Shown one piece after another: positions 11,586 through 22,103 of a stretch of 64,000 bases of DNA (position 1 is the stretch's first letter; the number at the start of each line of letters is the position of its first letter). The notes below the pieces were generated by a model that had not been told where the DNA came from, did no database searches, and saw only the letters and a program-made list of their open reading frames with translations. Source of the stretch: Acanthochlamys bracteata (Eukaryota; Streptophyta; Magnoliopsida; Pandanales; Velloziaceae); NCBI GenBank assembly GCA_019914995.1, contig CM034129.1, positions 434,001 through 498,000 of the forward strand. The letters run 5' to 3'. The position numbers were made by a program, and so were the translations under genes.

Positions 11586-13350
11586 GAAATTAACTATCCG
11601 TTTCTTAAACTAACCTGCAGCGCGTTTGAGGCGAAGCTTGGTAGTGCTATCCCTGTGGTTAGAACATCTATAGATGGCGATAGCATAACAGGAACACTCT
11701 GTGCTGGGAGGTATACTTTGTCACTGAGAATTAGGATAATGTTGATGATACGCATGTTAATGATATCTTTTTTCCCCTATAGGTAACAAGAATGGACTTC
11801 TCCTTGCGACAATACAACTTCTGACTAAGGTAATTTTCTTGCTCTGAGGATGAGAATGAATTAGAGAGCAGACAAAGTCAAATGACAGATCTGATGAAAA
11901 ATTTCCCTCTGTATACTTACGATGTGCTTTGTCTTATCAGCTTCTCCATTACAGAAATATCTTCTTATGTATTTGTCATGGCATACTAGTATCAATATCC
12001 CTACTCGTTGCAGAAAAAGTAAGAGTGTAAGAGTTCTTTTGAATTTAAGTAATAGACTGCAAAGTAGAGTAAATAAGTGGAGGTTGTCTTCATGTATGAT
12101 AATGTAAGATGTAACTGAAGCTTTTTAGAAGATTTTTTCTAAGTAAATTCTTCATGTATAGGACTGCAGTTGTTCTTTCAGTGAGGTTTGAGGAGTTGTG
12201 GTTATTATGATGCACTTAGATTGAATGACGATTTTGCATTGTTTGATAATCGAACAGATATCAGATGCTCTCTTGATCCCTATCCAGTCAACCACCAAAT
12301 TTTATTTCGATTTCATTAAGACTTGTATTGCATTGGTAAACATGCCCTCAGTTTGACATATTTGTTGTTCACTAGTCTCCTTGAGATTCAGTCACACTTT
12401 TGGGGAAGGATTTGCATCAGTTCTAAAGTTGAATCTTGTTAACATTCTGATTTTGGTGCACGTCTAAATCTGCTAATGTTACTATAGAAGCATGCTTTGT
12501 TTATGTGTTGGTCAGTGGCTGTTGGTTATGCATTCTTGCTGCATAGAGATTGGTTATATCTTAAGAAAGAAAATCCAAATTGATATCCTCATATGTAGGG
12601 TTAAATTGATATCCTCTTTTAAGTGCACTATGAATTGTCATGGTTTCCTGATGTTTGATTCTGACTGTTTCGTTTGTAAACATATAGAACTTAAACATTT
12701 GAGTAGTAGCTTACCATATGAGGTGACCGTTCAATGTGTTTATGAGAAACTTACAGCTTGTATTGCTTGCAATGATTATGTTGCTCTCACTAATCCCAAT
12801 CTTGACAAGGTAGGCAATCATGGATGATGGATTATCTAAAATATATGCTCTCCCCTTTGTAGATTATTCTATCTTGTGAAGAAGTCAGTAAATTATGTTG
12901 TACTTTTAAATCCAGAAAACAAGAACTTATTAAAGATTTCTTGAGGTAGAAGTGTTCAAACAAACTATCGAGCAAAGTTTCTGTTGGTAGTTATTGTGCA
13001 TTTTCAAATAAGTTCCCTGCTTGGTAGTTGTTTCACTTGTTGAATGTCGCACTCTAGAAATTGAAACAGGCTCATCCATGCACTTCTACCGAGGATCTTG
13101 ATGAGCTCTCCGCACTTCTTCAAGACCAACTTCATTTGTATCAGCTGGTATGGTGAAGCCTTTTTCGATATCAACTTCACTTGTTCTACTACTCTAGCTA
13201 GCAGTGATGCTTTGTCCATCTGCAGAAAGTGATAAGGTTCATCACCACATTGTTACTGGAACCGTGAACAGAGGAAGGAATCTATTTCTGCTGGTTTAGA
13301 TGTCAATGACTGGACAGCTTGGATCATATACCAAGCAGTGAAGCTCCCGT
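11586..13350 (+). pseudogene. Decayed translation initiation factor eIF6 gene
   Basis: Pieces of eIF6 occur in the right order and with intron remnants: AFEAKLGSAIPVVRTSIDG near 11620-11680, ending LCAG; KNGLLL near 11790; SSLPYEVTVQ then CIACNDYVALTNPNLDK at 12700-12809, followed by a GTAGGC donor; VGSYCAFSN near 12975-13000; STEDLDELSALLQ at 13085-13135; GTVNRG near 13258; and VNDWTAW near 13300 in a different frame. eIF6 binds the 60S ribosomal subunit and prevents premature joining to 40S. Here the first part of the protein is shortened, the donor after the LCAG segment no longer fits the required phase, and stops or frame changes occur in the 3' third. The introns show an unprocessed copy, not a retro-copy. 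Confidence 0.75.
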
Positions 13351-14311
13351 CATTGCTAATGAAGATTTCAATCTAAGTCCAACCTCAGTTCCCAAAACTG
13401 GGCAGCAAAAGTAGCAACTCCACTGAACTAAACCATCCTGCAAACAGTGCTTGCATTGCCCTAGAATCTCTAGTTGCTCAACCATGTTCTGTTCTTCATG
13501 AGATGCTAGTCTTTGATCGACACTTATGTTAACTTTATTATGTTACGATACGGGATGAAACATAGAATTATTTTGATGACCGGTTTTGCATCTTATAGGT
13601 GGATGGAAACATCATCTTCTTTTTGTTGTAGCAGGCAGTCAATTTTCATCTGAATTTTGTTATTGTACATCTTGAAAAAGTTTCACTTGTGGCCATTAAT
13701 GGTAAAGCTCTGTCACGGAGTGCTTGCATCCATGTCCAATTTATTTCGAGCTTTTTGTAAATGCTTGCTAAAGCCTGTAACCTTCATGCTCCTATATTGT
13801 TGGTAGACAAAGTTAAGTTTCCTAGATAGTTAATTCATCCCTATTCTGGTAAAGTTGTAGAAAAATATTCTGAATGTATCATATCAGATTGACACATTCT
13901 TCAGTAAAAAAGAAACATTTTGATTCTTTAATAGATTTTGGAATTGTTCTGAACAAGTAAAAGAAGATTTAACTGCTGAGAGAGAAATTGAAGGGACCAC
14001 ATTTGAACTCCTCTAGAAATAAAACACTGTTAAGTTTATAACTATATTGAACAAAATCAGGAGAAAATTGTGAGATCCAATATTTTCCTCACTGTTAATC
14101 TATAGATCTTTTTCTTTTTGGGGGAAAACCTATTAACATCTATCTGTGTATAAAAAACTTTCAATGTCTTCATGAGTCTCTTGCCATTGAAGTTTTAAAA
14201 ACTCCCACCACCTTCACCACCATTGCACCCTTCACCTTCGTCAATTATCCTACACCAATTTTCTCTGTCATCGATCTCTCTACAAGAAAGAAAGAAAGAA
14301 AGAAAATCACC
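13351..14311. other. Intergenic region upstream of the CLE gene
   Basis: No coding frame recognised. The last 160 bases carry a plausible TATA box and a GAAA repeat (AAAGAAAGAAAGAAAGAAA near 14286) in the likely 5' leader of the CLE gene. Confidence 0.45.
14149..14156 (+). promoter_or_regulatory. Candidate TATA box of the CLE gene
   Basis: TATAAAAA lies about 160 bp upstream of the CLE start codon, leaving room for a leader of roughly 130 bases. Motif match and position only. Confidence 0.4.
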
Positions 14312-14608
14312 ATGAAATCTTGTTCAACATTCTTTGTTCTCTTCTTGGTAACCATATTCTTACATAATCTGCACTACTCTGCGTCAGCTGAGCTCCGCAT
14401 GCGCCACCATCACCATGCAACCAGAAGTTCTTCTCCTCATTTTTCTTCTTCGCCATTAGTGGTGCAGAGAAGTGGTTCATCTTGGTCATGGTACCACAGC
14501 AGAATTAAATCACCACCGCAACCGCCTCCATTCAAGGTAGAGATTGATCCTAGATACGGAGTCGATAAACGGCTTGTTCCAACTGGACCAAACCCTCTCC
14601 ACAACTGA
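14312..14608 (+). CDS. CLE signalling peptide precursor
   Basis: A single-exon 98 aa precursor. Residues 1-26 form a hydrophobic secretion signal ending near SASA. A variable His-, Ser- and Pro-rich linker follows. The C terminus is the conserved CLE dodecapeptide RLVPTGPNPLHN at residues 87-98, preceded by DPRYGVDK, which is the processing context of the CLE9-13 group. CLE peptides are cut out, hydroxylated at Pro and sometimes arabinosylated, then perceived by CLV1/BAM-type receptor kinases to control meristem, root or vascular cell fate. Thr occupies position 5, where Ser is the usual residue in the CLE9-13 group. Nothing follows the dodecapeptide, as expected for a functional member. Which CLE number it corresponds to cannot be decided here. 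Confidence 0.93.
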   Translation: MKSCSTFFVLFLVTIFLHNLHYSASAELRMRHHHHATRSSSPHFSSSPLVVQRSGSSWSWYHSRIKSPPQPPPFKVEIDPRYGVDKRLVPTGPNPLHN

Positions 14609-15503
14609 TCATGTCAAGCACGGAGTTGATCAGTCAAGAATCTGTTGATGAGTTTTCTTGCATGCGTTCATTCACCACATGTAGCTATATAGCTAGTTTT
14701 ATATATATAAGTTTTCATCTTCATTAGGTTTTCAGTCCTTTCTTGTTCTTTCTTTCCATAGGTTGCTTGTTGCCTACAGGTGATCTTTTTGTGTTTTTAT
14801 TCTTCTTGAAATGATGGAAAGGAATTACAATGGAGGATGTTGATGGCCTGATGAAAAAAACATATCGAGTTTCTGGACATATTTTTCGTAATATTTCTTT
14901 ATTTTATTTGCATGATGTTAGTCAAGTGATGACATCTTAATTTCTGTTGTTTGTTTATTTTCATAATGATACGTTTGAAATTTTGTTTTTCATTTTTCTC
15001 TGTATAGTAAATTGTAATCGTGGTTGCTTGAACAAAAAAAAAAAAACAAAAATTCAAGAGAAATCCATGAGCTCATTAAATATGGGAGCTTGCAGATGTG
15101 GTGAAAAGCATGCATACCTTTCTCCAGTGGGGGCAACCTTCATTAATGTTAGTAGCAACTGGCAAGCAATTCACTGATGCTCTTCTTCTTCACACTGATT
15201 CAGTTTTCGCTTCGTCCACCCAATGTTGAACTATCAAAGACCTGAACATTGTTAATAGATGTTTTAGCAATTGGAGTTATAATCAGAAACGCAGGTGCTG
15301 AATTCAGCACTCATGATTTTCATTGCTCATTGTGAATAATGTAACACCAGTTGTTTTTCACATTGTAAGCAAGAAATGAATAATTCATCTGACATCCTGA
15401 AACTAGATGCAATAACTATGACTGATAAGGTAAGAGGAAGTTGAGCAACAGTGAAGACTGATGTCAAGAGAAATCATCATATGCCCCAGTTGCAGTCGCG
15501 GCA
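14609..15503. other. Intergenic region between CLE and PPR genes
   Basis: Convergent spacer holding the CLE 3' UTR and probably the PPR 3' UTR. No further gene supported. Confidence 0.45.
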
Positions 15504-15761
15504 CTAACGTGGCAAACCTGTTTCAAAACTTATCACTTCTGAGTCTGCAGTAAGAGAATCTTGGTTTGTAGAGATTGAATTTACTGAATATTGGCATATA
15601 TTCGAGTCTCCACTCTTTGTAGAATAAGTAAAATGAGCAAACTTGCAAAAAGACTTGAGTTTCAAGTTTAGCATACAAGCCGTTGTATAACTGCAGAAGT
15701 CTAGGTGATCATTCAACTTCTTCAATAGGCTGTATATCTCTTCCATTTGTGGGTTAATCTG
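15504..15761 (-). pseudogene. In-frame E+ tail continuation after the PPR stop codon
   Basis: Directly after the TAG that ends the PPR frame, the same frame stays open for 85 codons. It resumes with PQMEEIYSLLKKLNDHL, the usual sequence that follows the GDKSHP segment in E+ and DYW-type PPR proteins. The following residues no longer match a DYW domain and look like 3' UTR translation. This is either a tail lost by a recent nonsense mutation or a readthrough extension. Confidence 0.6.
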
Positions 15762-17270
15762 CTAACCAGCAACAAACTCATGAACATGTCCATCAATCTC
15801 TATGGAACTGCAACCTGGTACTTTAGACACCCCTCTGTCGCTCATACTCTTTCTCACCTTTCTTCCTTCCTCATACTTTCCAGAACTCTCATATATGTTC
15901 GACAGCAGAATGTAGCCTCCGCTATGGACTTCCAACGGGAGCAGATGGTCAGCTGCCTTCTCAGCCAAGTTAGTTTTGGGATTATTTCGACAAGCACTTA
16001 ACAATGTCCTCCAAGCAATTGCTTTCTCAGATGGTTTGCTAGAACTAGGCATTGATTCGATAATTTCCTTAGCCTCTTCAAATCGTCCAGCTCTGCCTAG
16101 AATGTTGACCACACAGCAATAGTGCTCACTTCTGGGTTGAATGTTGTACGCAGCCATCATACCATGAAAAATCGCCAAGCCCTCATCTACCATACCAGAA
16201 TGGCTGCAAGCTGCTAGTAACGCAAGAAAGCTTGTGTCATCAGGTTGAAACCCTTCCTTTTCCATCAGTCTGAATAGACAAAACGCTTTGTCTCCATGTC
16301 CATGAGCCGCTAATCCTAGAATCATTACATTCCAGCTTATTACATCTCTCCTGGGCATTTGCTCAAAGAGTTTCTCAGCAACAGAAAAGTTTCCGCATTT
16401 TATATACATATCTACTAGGGCTGTACTCAACTGAACACTCAAGGGGAACCCTTCTCTATGCACGTAATGGTGCACCCATGTACCTAACTCCATTGCTCCT
16501 AATTGTGCACAGGCGCAAAGCACACTTACCAACGCACCTTCATCTGGTTCCACACCTGCAGATTGCATTAGGCGAAACATGGAAAGACACTCCTTGAAAC
16601 AATTATTCTGAACATATCCAGAGAGCATTGATCCCCATAGTCCTCTATCCTTCACAGGAGCCTTATCAAAGATTTCTCTTGCTTCCTCAACTTCCCCTAT
16701 CTTCGAATGCCCAGAGATCATGACGTTACATGACACAGCAGTTCTTACAGGAATTTCATCAAACACCTGCCTTGCAGATCCAGAATCCCCGCATGCCATG
16801 TACATAAAGATCAATGTATTACTAACAAATTCATCATAGCTGAACCCCAATTTAACGACATGGACGTGCACCATTTCACCAATTGAAAACTGCTGCATTC
16901 CTGCACAAGCCTTCAACATATATGGTAACGAATAATTATCAGGGCAGAGACCATCAACCAAAATTCTAGAATAAACTTGAATCAACTTAACACACTCTCC
17001 ACTCACTAAGAATGATTTCATCATGGTGTTTCGCAAACAAAGATTCGGGCTTTTGATCTTCCGGAAGACTAGTTCCGCATAACTTGAACTTCCAATCTCT
17101 TGTTTGCAACAGAATTCCATGATCCTGCTTACAGGAAAACTCTCATCGCCAATTCCTTTCATTACTATCTGAGCATGAACTTGTTTCATCTGTCTCATGT
17201 TCTTGCACTTGTCAAGAAACAACAAACATCTTAAGCTTCTATTCATTACATGAATCTTCTTTATTTTCAA
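15762..17270 (-). CDS. Pentatricopeptide repeat protein, PLS class with E/E+ domain
   Basis: An intronless 502 aa frame. It contains a series of P, L and S type PPR motifs, for example the repeats around SNTLIFMYMACGD, STALVDMYIKCGNF and ISWNVMILGLAAHG, followed by the E motif (AWRTLLSACRNN through YILLSNIYESSGKYEEG) and the start of E+ (VPGCSSIEIDGHVHEFVAG). Proteins of this class bind specific organelle transcripts and most direct C-to-U RNA editing with DYW partners. No DYW domain is present. The N terminus is basic but a transit peptide is not obvious. The frame ends at a TAG inside the E+ motif. Whether this shortened protein still works is uncertain, since some E-class members end near here. 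Confidence 0.88.
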   Translation of the reverse strand: MKIKKIHVMNRSLRCLLFLDKCKNMRQMKQVHAQIVMKGIGDESFPVSRIMEFCCKQEIGSSSYAELVFRKIKSPNLCLRNTMMKSFLVSGECVKLIQVYSRILVDGLCPDNYSLPYMLKACAGMQQFSIGEMVHVHVVKLGFSYDEFVSNTLIFMYMACGDSGSARQVFDEIPVRTAVSCNVMISGHSKIGEVEEAREIFDKAPVKDRGLWGSMLSGYVQNNCFKECLSMFRLMQSAGVEPDEGALVSVLCACAQLGAMELGTWVHHYVHREGFPLSVQLSTALVDMYIKCGNFSVAEKLFEQMPRRDVISWNVMILGLAAHGHGDKAFCLFRLMEKEGFQPDDTSFLALLAACSHSGMVDEGLAIFHGMMAAYNIQPRSEHYCCVVNILGRAGRFEEAKEIIESMPSSSKPSEKAIAWRTLLSACRNNPKTNLAEKAADHLLPLEVHSGGYILLSNIYESSGKYEEGRKVRKSMSDRGVSKVPGCSSIEIDGHVHEFVAG

Positions 17271-17410
17271 GGATTTAACATAGACAAAGTAAAGTTATTG
17301 TTAGCTCAACAACGATGAACCAGTCGTGGGAGATGACCGAAAACTTTCAACTGTTTTTTAACCGTCTTGATATTTCGTAAATTCTTACCGATTTAAGATA
17401 TGGGTCTAAA

Positions 17411-17425
17411 TGGGCCGGATGGGCC
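17411..17425. promoter_or_regulatory. Site II (TGGGCC) pair upstream of the PPR gene
   Basis: TGGGCC occurs at 17411-17416 and 17420-17425, about 145 bp upstream of the PPR start on the minus strand. Paired Site II elements are common in promoters of nuclear genes for organelle proteins, which fits a PPR gene. Confidence 0.5.
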
Positions 17426-18214
17426 GCATTATGTTTAGTCGGGCGAGCCCACTAACATAATAACTTTTTACCATGGTTAATTAATTCATTGTATAACAAA
17501 GTCACTAAGATTTCTATCTTATTTGAAATTGTATACTATATATTTTTTGTTTGGAAAATAATTTTATTTTGTTCAGTTTAAGATTTTATTATTATTCAGA
17601 ATTCAAGACTTGTATTGTAATTAAATGCTGTGTTCTATACAGTCAATAGTCAAGATAATAGAACCAAGAAGAAATAACCACAGGTAAAATCACTGCATTA
17701 ATTTCCTTCACAAGTAACAATACTACAATAATGGACCAACATAAAGATTCGTGAAATAGACAATTTAATTATTTAACAAATCGAATTTTATCATATAAAA
17801 AATGTTAATATTTTCATAATATTAGGAGACTGAAATAAATTAAATAGTAATAACATTATTAAATAAAAAATAATCTCTCGTCTTCTTTCTTTATTTCCAT
17901 TGTTGTTGTTGTTGTGTGAAGAGAGAAGGGAGACAGCTAGCAAAAGCTTCGATCGATCTCAGCAAATCCTTCCATGGTTTTGCAATCCATTTGAAACCCC
18001 GAAGGGTAACCCAATGCAGGATCTTGCGTTGCGTTGAAATCGAATATTGGTGTTACATATTGGAGTTTTCGGTCACAAGAAGCAGAATCGAGAGTTGTAG
18101 AACAAGCAGAAGACGCAACAGCAGAAGAATAAACGATCGTTTGAGCTTGAAGAAGAGGAGTATAAGCGATTCTAACAGCTGCTTTTGGGCCGCTCGGCGG
18201 CGCCGGCTGCGACG
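17426..18214. other. Shared upstream region of PPR (-) and GAUT (+) genes
   Basis: The two genes diverge from this spacer of about 0.9 kb. The stretch from about 17885 to 18214 is probably the GAUT 5' UTR, since it is less AT-rich. The small frames in it on both strands have no family resemblance. Confidence 0.45.
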
Positions 18215-21200
18215 ATGCAGATCCGGCTGTCGCCGAGCATGAGGAGCATAACAATCGTGAGAGAGAACGGGAATGGGGCAACGAGCACGCAACACGATTT
18301 AATGAAGACATCCAAGACTCCAACCAACCGCTACCACGTGTCCTACCGTGCCGTGTTCCGTGTCGTCCTAACCCTCGCGTTCCTGCTGCCGTTTGTATTC
18401 ATCGCCACAGCCGTCCTTACCCTCGACCGCGTCAACAACTGCAAGTCTTTTGGTAATCTTTTGGCAATGTTTGCTTGCCCTTTTGTTTTGGTTAATAGTA
18501 ACTATGTTGTTTATATGGACATTGGAGTGTTGACTCTGGATCATTCAAAGTTGGGGTATGAATATCAGAGTAGCTAGTATGTTTCGGATCGGTCACTAGT
18601 TGTTGTAGTGCGCAATTATCATCAGTTGTTATATTCTAGTTTGGGTGTATGGAGGTAAGGTTTGCGTGCGAAATCCGTTGCAAGGGTTTTGTGTTACAGT
18701 GGAGTAGTTGAGCTATTAGTTATGTGAAGGATGGTTGATAGTAACTGCTAGAGTGTTGGAATTTTAATCTGTTAGCTCAGTCAGGTTGTATGGGGATATA
18801 AGTCGAGGGTAATAAGTGAATTGAGGGAAAACGTTGATATTGCTATTGGTTTTTTTGGAGCAATTTAGGAATGATTCTGATACGTAGATTATACTACGTC
18901 GGGAACGTGCTATAATGATTGGTCGATTCCTGCATGGTCTTTCTTCGGACGTGGGACTCTGGAGACTAAGGAAAATAGGAATAGTGGTGCTACGAGTCTA
19001 GTTGTTTTCGAATAACTTGGATATTTTGGGTTAATTATGATTTATATCTCAGGATTTTGCTGCTTGTTAGAATTGGTGGAACTGAATCCATTATATTTTC
19101 TTGAGTTTTAGCTTGAAATGGATGTATTATGGTTGTAGAAACAGGAGTTAATTGAAGAGTTGCGCATGCTATGGACCTTATGGTTAAACCATTCTCATAC
19201 TGGTGTAGATTTGGGTAATCGTGCTTATTCATCCTGTGTGCGTGGATGTTCAGATTCTAGAGTGAATAAGTTGATTTAATTCTTTGTTGTTCCTTGGTTT
19301 GGCAATTGAATGAGTATCATGACCCTGAATAGGTGCCTTTCTCATTGTTTAATTAGTGAGTGTTGTGAATTTTTTTCCTGCTATTATTTCTTATGCATTC
19401 TTGTATGTACCAATGCTATCCTGTTCCTTTTCTTCTTTGATAAATTTACCACAAATATCAAGTAGGGAAAGGATTTCATGATTTACTTGTCATTATCACA
19501 GATTGCTTTGGAAGACGGCTCGGCCCAAAGTTTCTTGGGGGAGGTGGTGATGCTTCAGTGGTAGTTATCTGCCCAGTTACTTTGACGTGAAACTTAGTGT
19601 TTGTTACATGCGAGTTTACCTAGCTTTTATTATGCAGAGACTTGTTAGAGAGCTATATACGGTACTTGAACAAGCGAATTCGGAGGAAGTTCCTGTTGGC
19701 CTGAAGCTGCCAGAATCGTACTGTGAATTTCTTGCTGAGATGAAGAACAACCATTTTGATGCAAAGACATTTGCCGTAAGGTTGAGAGCAATGGTATGCT
19801 TATGTATTCGTTTCTCTTGCCTATAGTACTCGCTATAGATTGCATATCGGCTAATCTTCTTTGCTATCGCCTTTTGCTGCAGATGGAGAATATGGACAGT
19901 GAGGTCAAAAGGTCAAGGCTAGCTGAACAACTACACAAGCATTTTGCAGCAACTTCTATCCCTAAAAGCATTCATTGCTTCTCTTTGCGTTTGACTGATG
20001 AATATTCTTCCAATGCACTTGCAAGAAAACAGCTTCCATCTCCGGAGTTTCTCCCACTCCTTTCTGACAACTCTTATTACCATTTTGTTCTTGCAAGTGA
20101 TAACATTCTTGCTGCCTCTGTTGTGGTCAATTCAACTATCAGATCCTCCTTAAATCCTGAAAGGATAGTCTTTCATGTTATTACTGACAAGAAGACTTAC
20201 CCTGGCATGCATGCCTGGTTTGCACTAAATCCCATATCTCCAGCAATTCTTGAGGTTAAAAGTGTTCATCAGTTTGACTGGCTGACGAGGGAAAATGTTC
20301 CTATTCTTGATGCTATAGAAAATAACTATGATGTGAGAAATCACTACCATGGGAATTATGTTGCTGAGACAAATCTTAGTGAGACGCCAAGGTTTCTTGC
20401 TTCAAAATTACTGACAAGACATCCGAAATACATTTCTATCCTCAACCATCTCCGGATATACCTGCCTGAAGTATGTACTTTATGTGCTTCCTACTTAATA
20501 ATTTGGAACTGCCTTTTCTTATTTACTACGAATGGATTTTTTGTAATTTTATCACATGCAAACTAGTTTATAAAACCTTGAACAAAAGCTATGATGGAGT
20601 AAAATTCTGTAAGAAGCGCTTCCACTAGATGACTTCATAAAGTGCATGGAATAGGATGGTAAGATTAACTTCGTATATATATTTTTGCGAAGTTAGAAGA
20701 TAACTGGTCTCAGCACTGAACTATGGAGATATACATAGAGCTGTTATACGAGGCTTAGGCATTGGCTGTAACAATCCTGCTGTTATTCTTACCAAGATGT
20801 AAGAATCCTTGTCCGAAGAATTTCTCGTCCATTTGTGTGTGTAATTTCAAGCTGCTTTAGCTGCCTTAGAAGGTCAGTCTAAAGGATTATGGAGTGTGCT
20901 TCTGTCATGAAGTTGGCCTAGAGTGCTATCCGTTTTATTTGATTTGTCCCAGTACATACTGACACCTGCTACATCTAATTTGTGCAAACAGCTCTTTCCA
21001 AACCTGGATAAGATTGTTTTTCTTGATGATGATGTTGTTGTTCAACGGGATCTTTCTCCATTATGGGATATTGATCTTTCTGGGAAAGTAAATGGGGCTG
21101 TGGAAACATGTGAGGGGGAAGATAAAAAGGTCATGTCAAAACGGTTCCGCACATATTTCAACTTCTCTCATCCCATTGTAGCAAATAATTTGAATCCTGA

Positions 21201-22103
21201 TGAATGTGCATGGGCTTATGGGATGAATGTCTTTGATTTGGCTGCATGGAGGAAGACTGGAATCAGAGATACATACCACTTCTGGCTGAGAGAGGTAATC
21301 ACATTTCACTTTCCTTTTTCGTCCGTCCATTTACCCTCCTTTGCCCCATTTTATATTTACTATGATCCATGAAGTAATCAACATATAATCTAATTGGATT
21401 TTGATTGTCTGCAGTCAGTGCTTCCATTTTTATGGTGACATTCTACTTATATCATAGCTCTTATGTACATGATATTTGCCTCTTTGCATGTGCTTGAAAT
21501 TAAACCCTCATATGACACTTGGTAGGTCCTCGCTTTTGTTCAGCAAGCTGTAGAGTTCAGTGAGTTGCTGTGTTATTGTTTCAATTGATAACAAATGTAG
21601 ACTTTCTTCAATCTGCCAATTTAAGATCCTAAGCTCAATTTAGCTGCCAGCTTTTAACCCAGGCATTATTTCATTATGGATTTTATTCATGAAATTTGGG
21701 CTGTTTTAATTGTTCATTCTTATTACCGCTAGAAGATGAGAGCACTTTTGTTTAAATGAATTTGCTTGTTTTATGGTCTTCGTTTTGTTTATGAACCTCT
21801 TACTCCTATGAATTGCAGAATTTGAAATCAAACTTGTCTCTGTGGAGATTTGGGACATTGCCACCAGCATTGATCGCTTTTAGAGGCAATGTCCATCCTA
21901 TAGACCCATCTTGGCACATGCTAGGCTTGGGCTACCAGGAAAACACCAATCTTGATTCTATAAGAAAGGCTGCCGTAATACACTACAATGGGCAGTCCAA
22001 GCCATGGCTAGATATTGGATACAAAGAGCTTCAACCATTTTGGACAAAATATGTAAATTACTCAAATGATTTTGTGAGAAACTGTCATATTTTGGGACCA
22101 TAG
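18215..22103 (+). CDS. Galacturonosyltransferase, GAUT13/14-like (GT8)
   Basis: Six exons: 18215-18452, 19502-19560, 19638-19793, 19883-20470, 20992-21294 and 21819-22103, all with GT-AG introns, giving 542 aa. The start MQIRLSPSMRSITI is typical of GAUT12-14. A short cytosolic tail is followed by a single signal-anchor near residues 45-68, so this is a type II Golgi membrane protein. The GT8 catalytic region contains the metal and UDP-sugar motif FLDDDVVVQ (D359-D361) and the C-terminal HYNGQSKPW segment. GAUTs transfer galacturonic acid from UDP-GalA onto homogalacturonan; Arabidopsis GAUT13 and GAUT14 act redundantly in pollen tube wall pectin. The choice of GAUT13/14 over GAUT12 (xylan-related) rests on the N-terminal region and the length. 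Confidence 0.93.

Noticed and set aside
12492-12827. A 111-codon plus-strand frame as an independent gene
   Set aside because: Only its last third (from about 12687) is coding-like, and that part is an eIF6 exon. The first part is intron sequence of the relic.
14312-14489. Minus-strand frame overlapping the CLE gene
   Set aside because: Antisense shadow of the CLE precursor, which has a clear signal peptide and C-terminal CLE motif.
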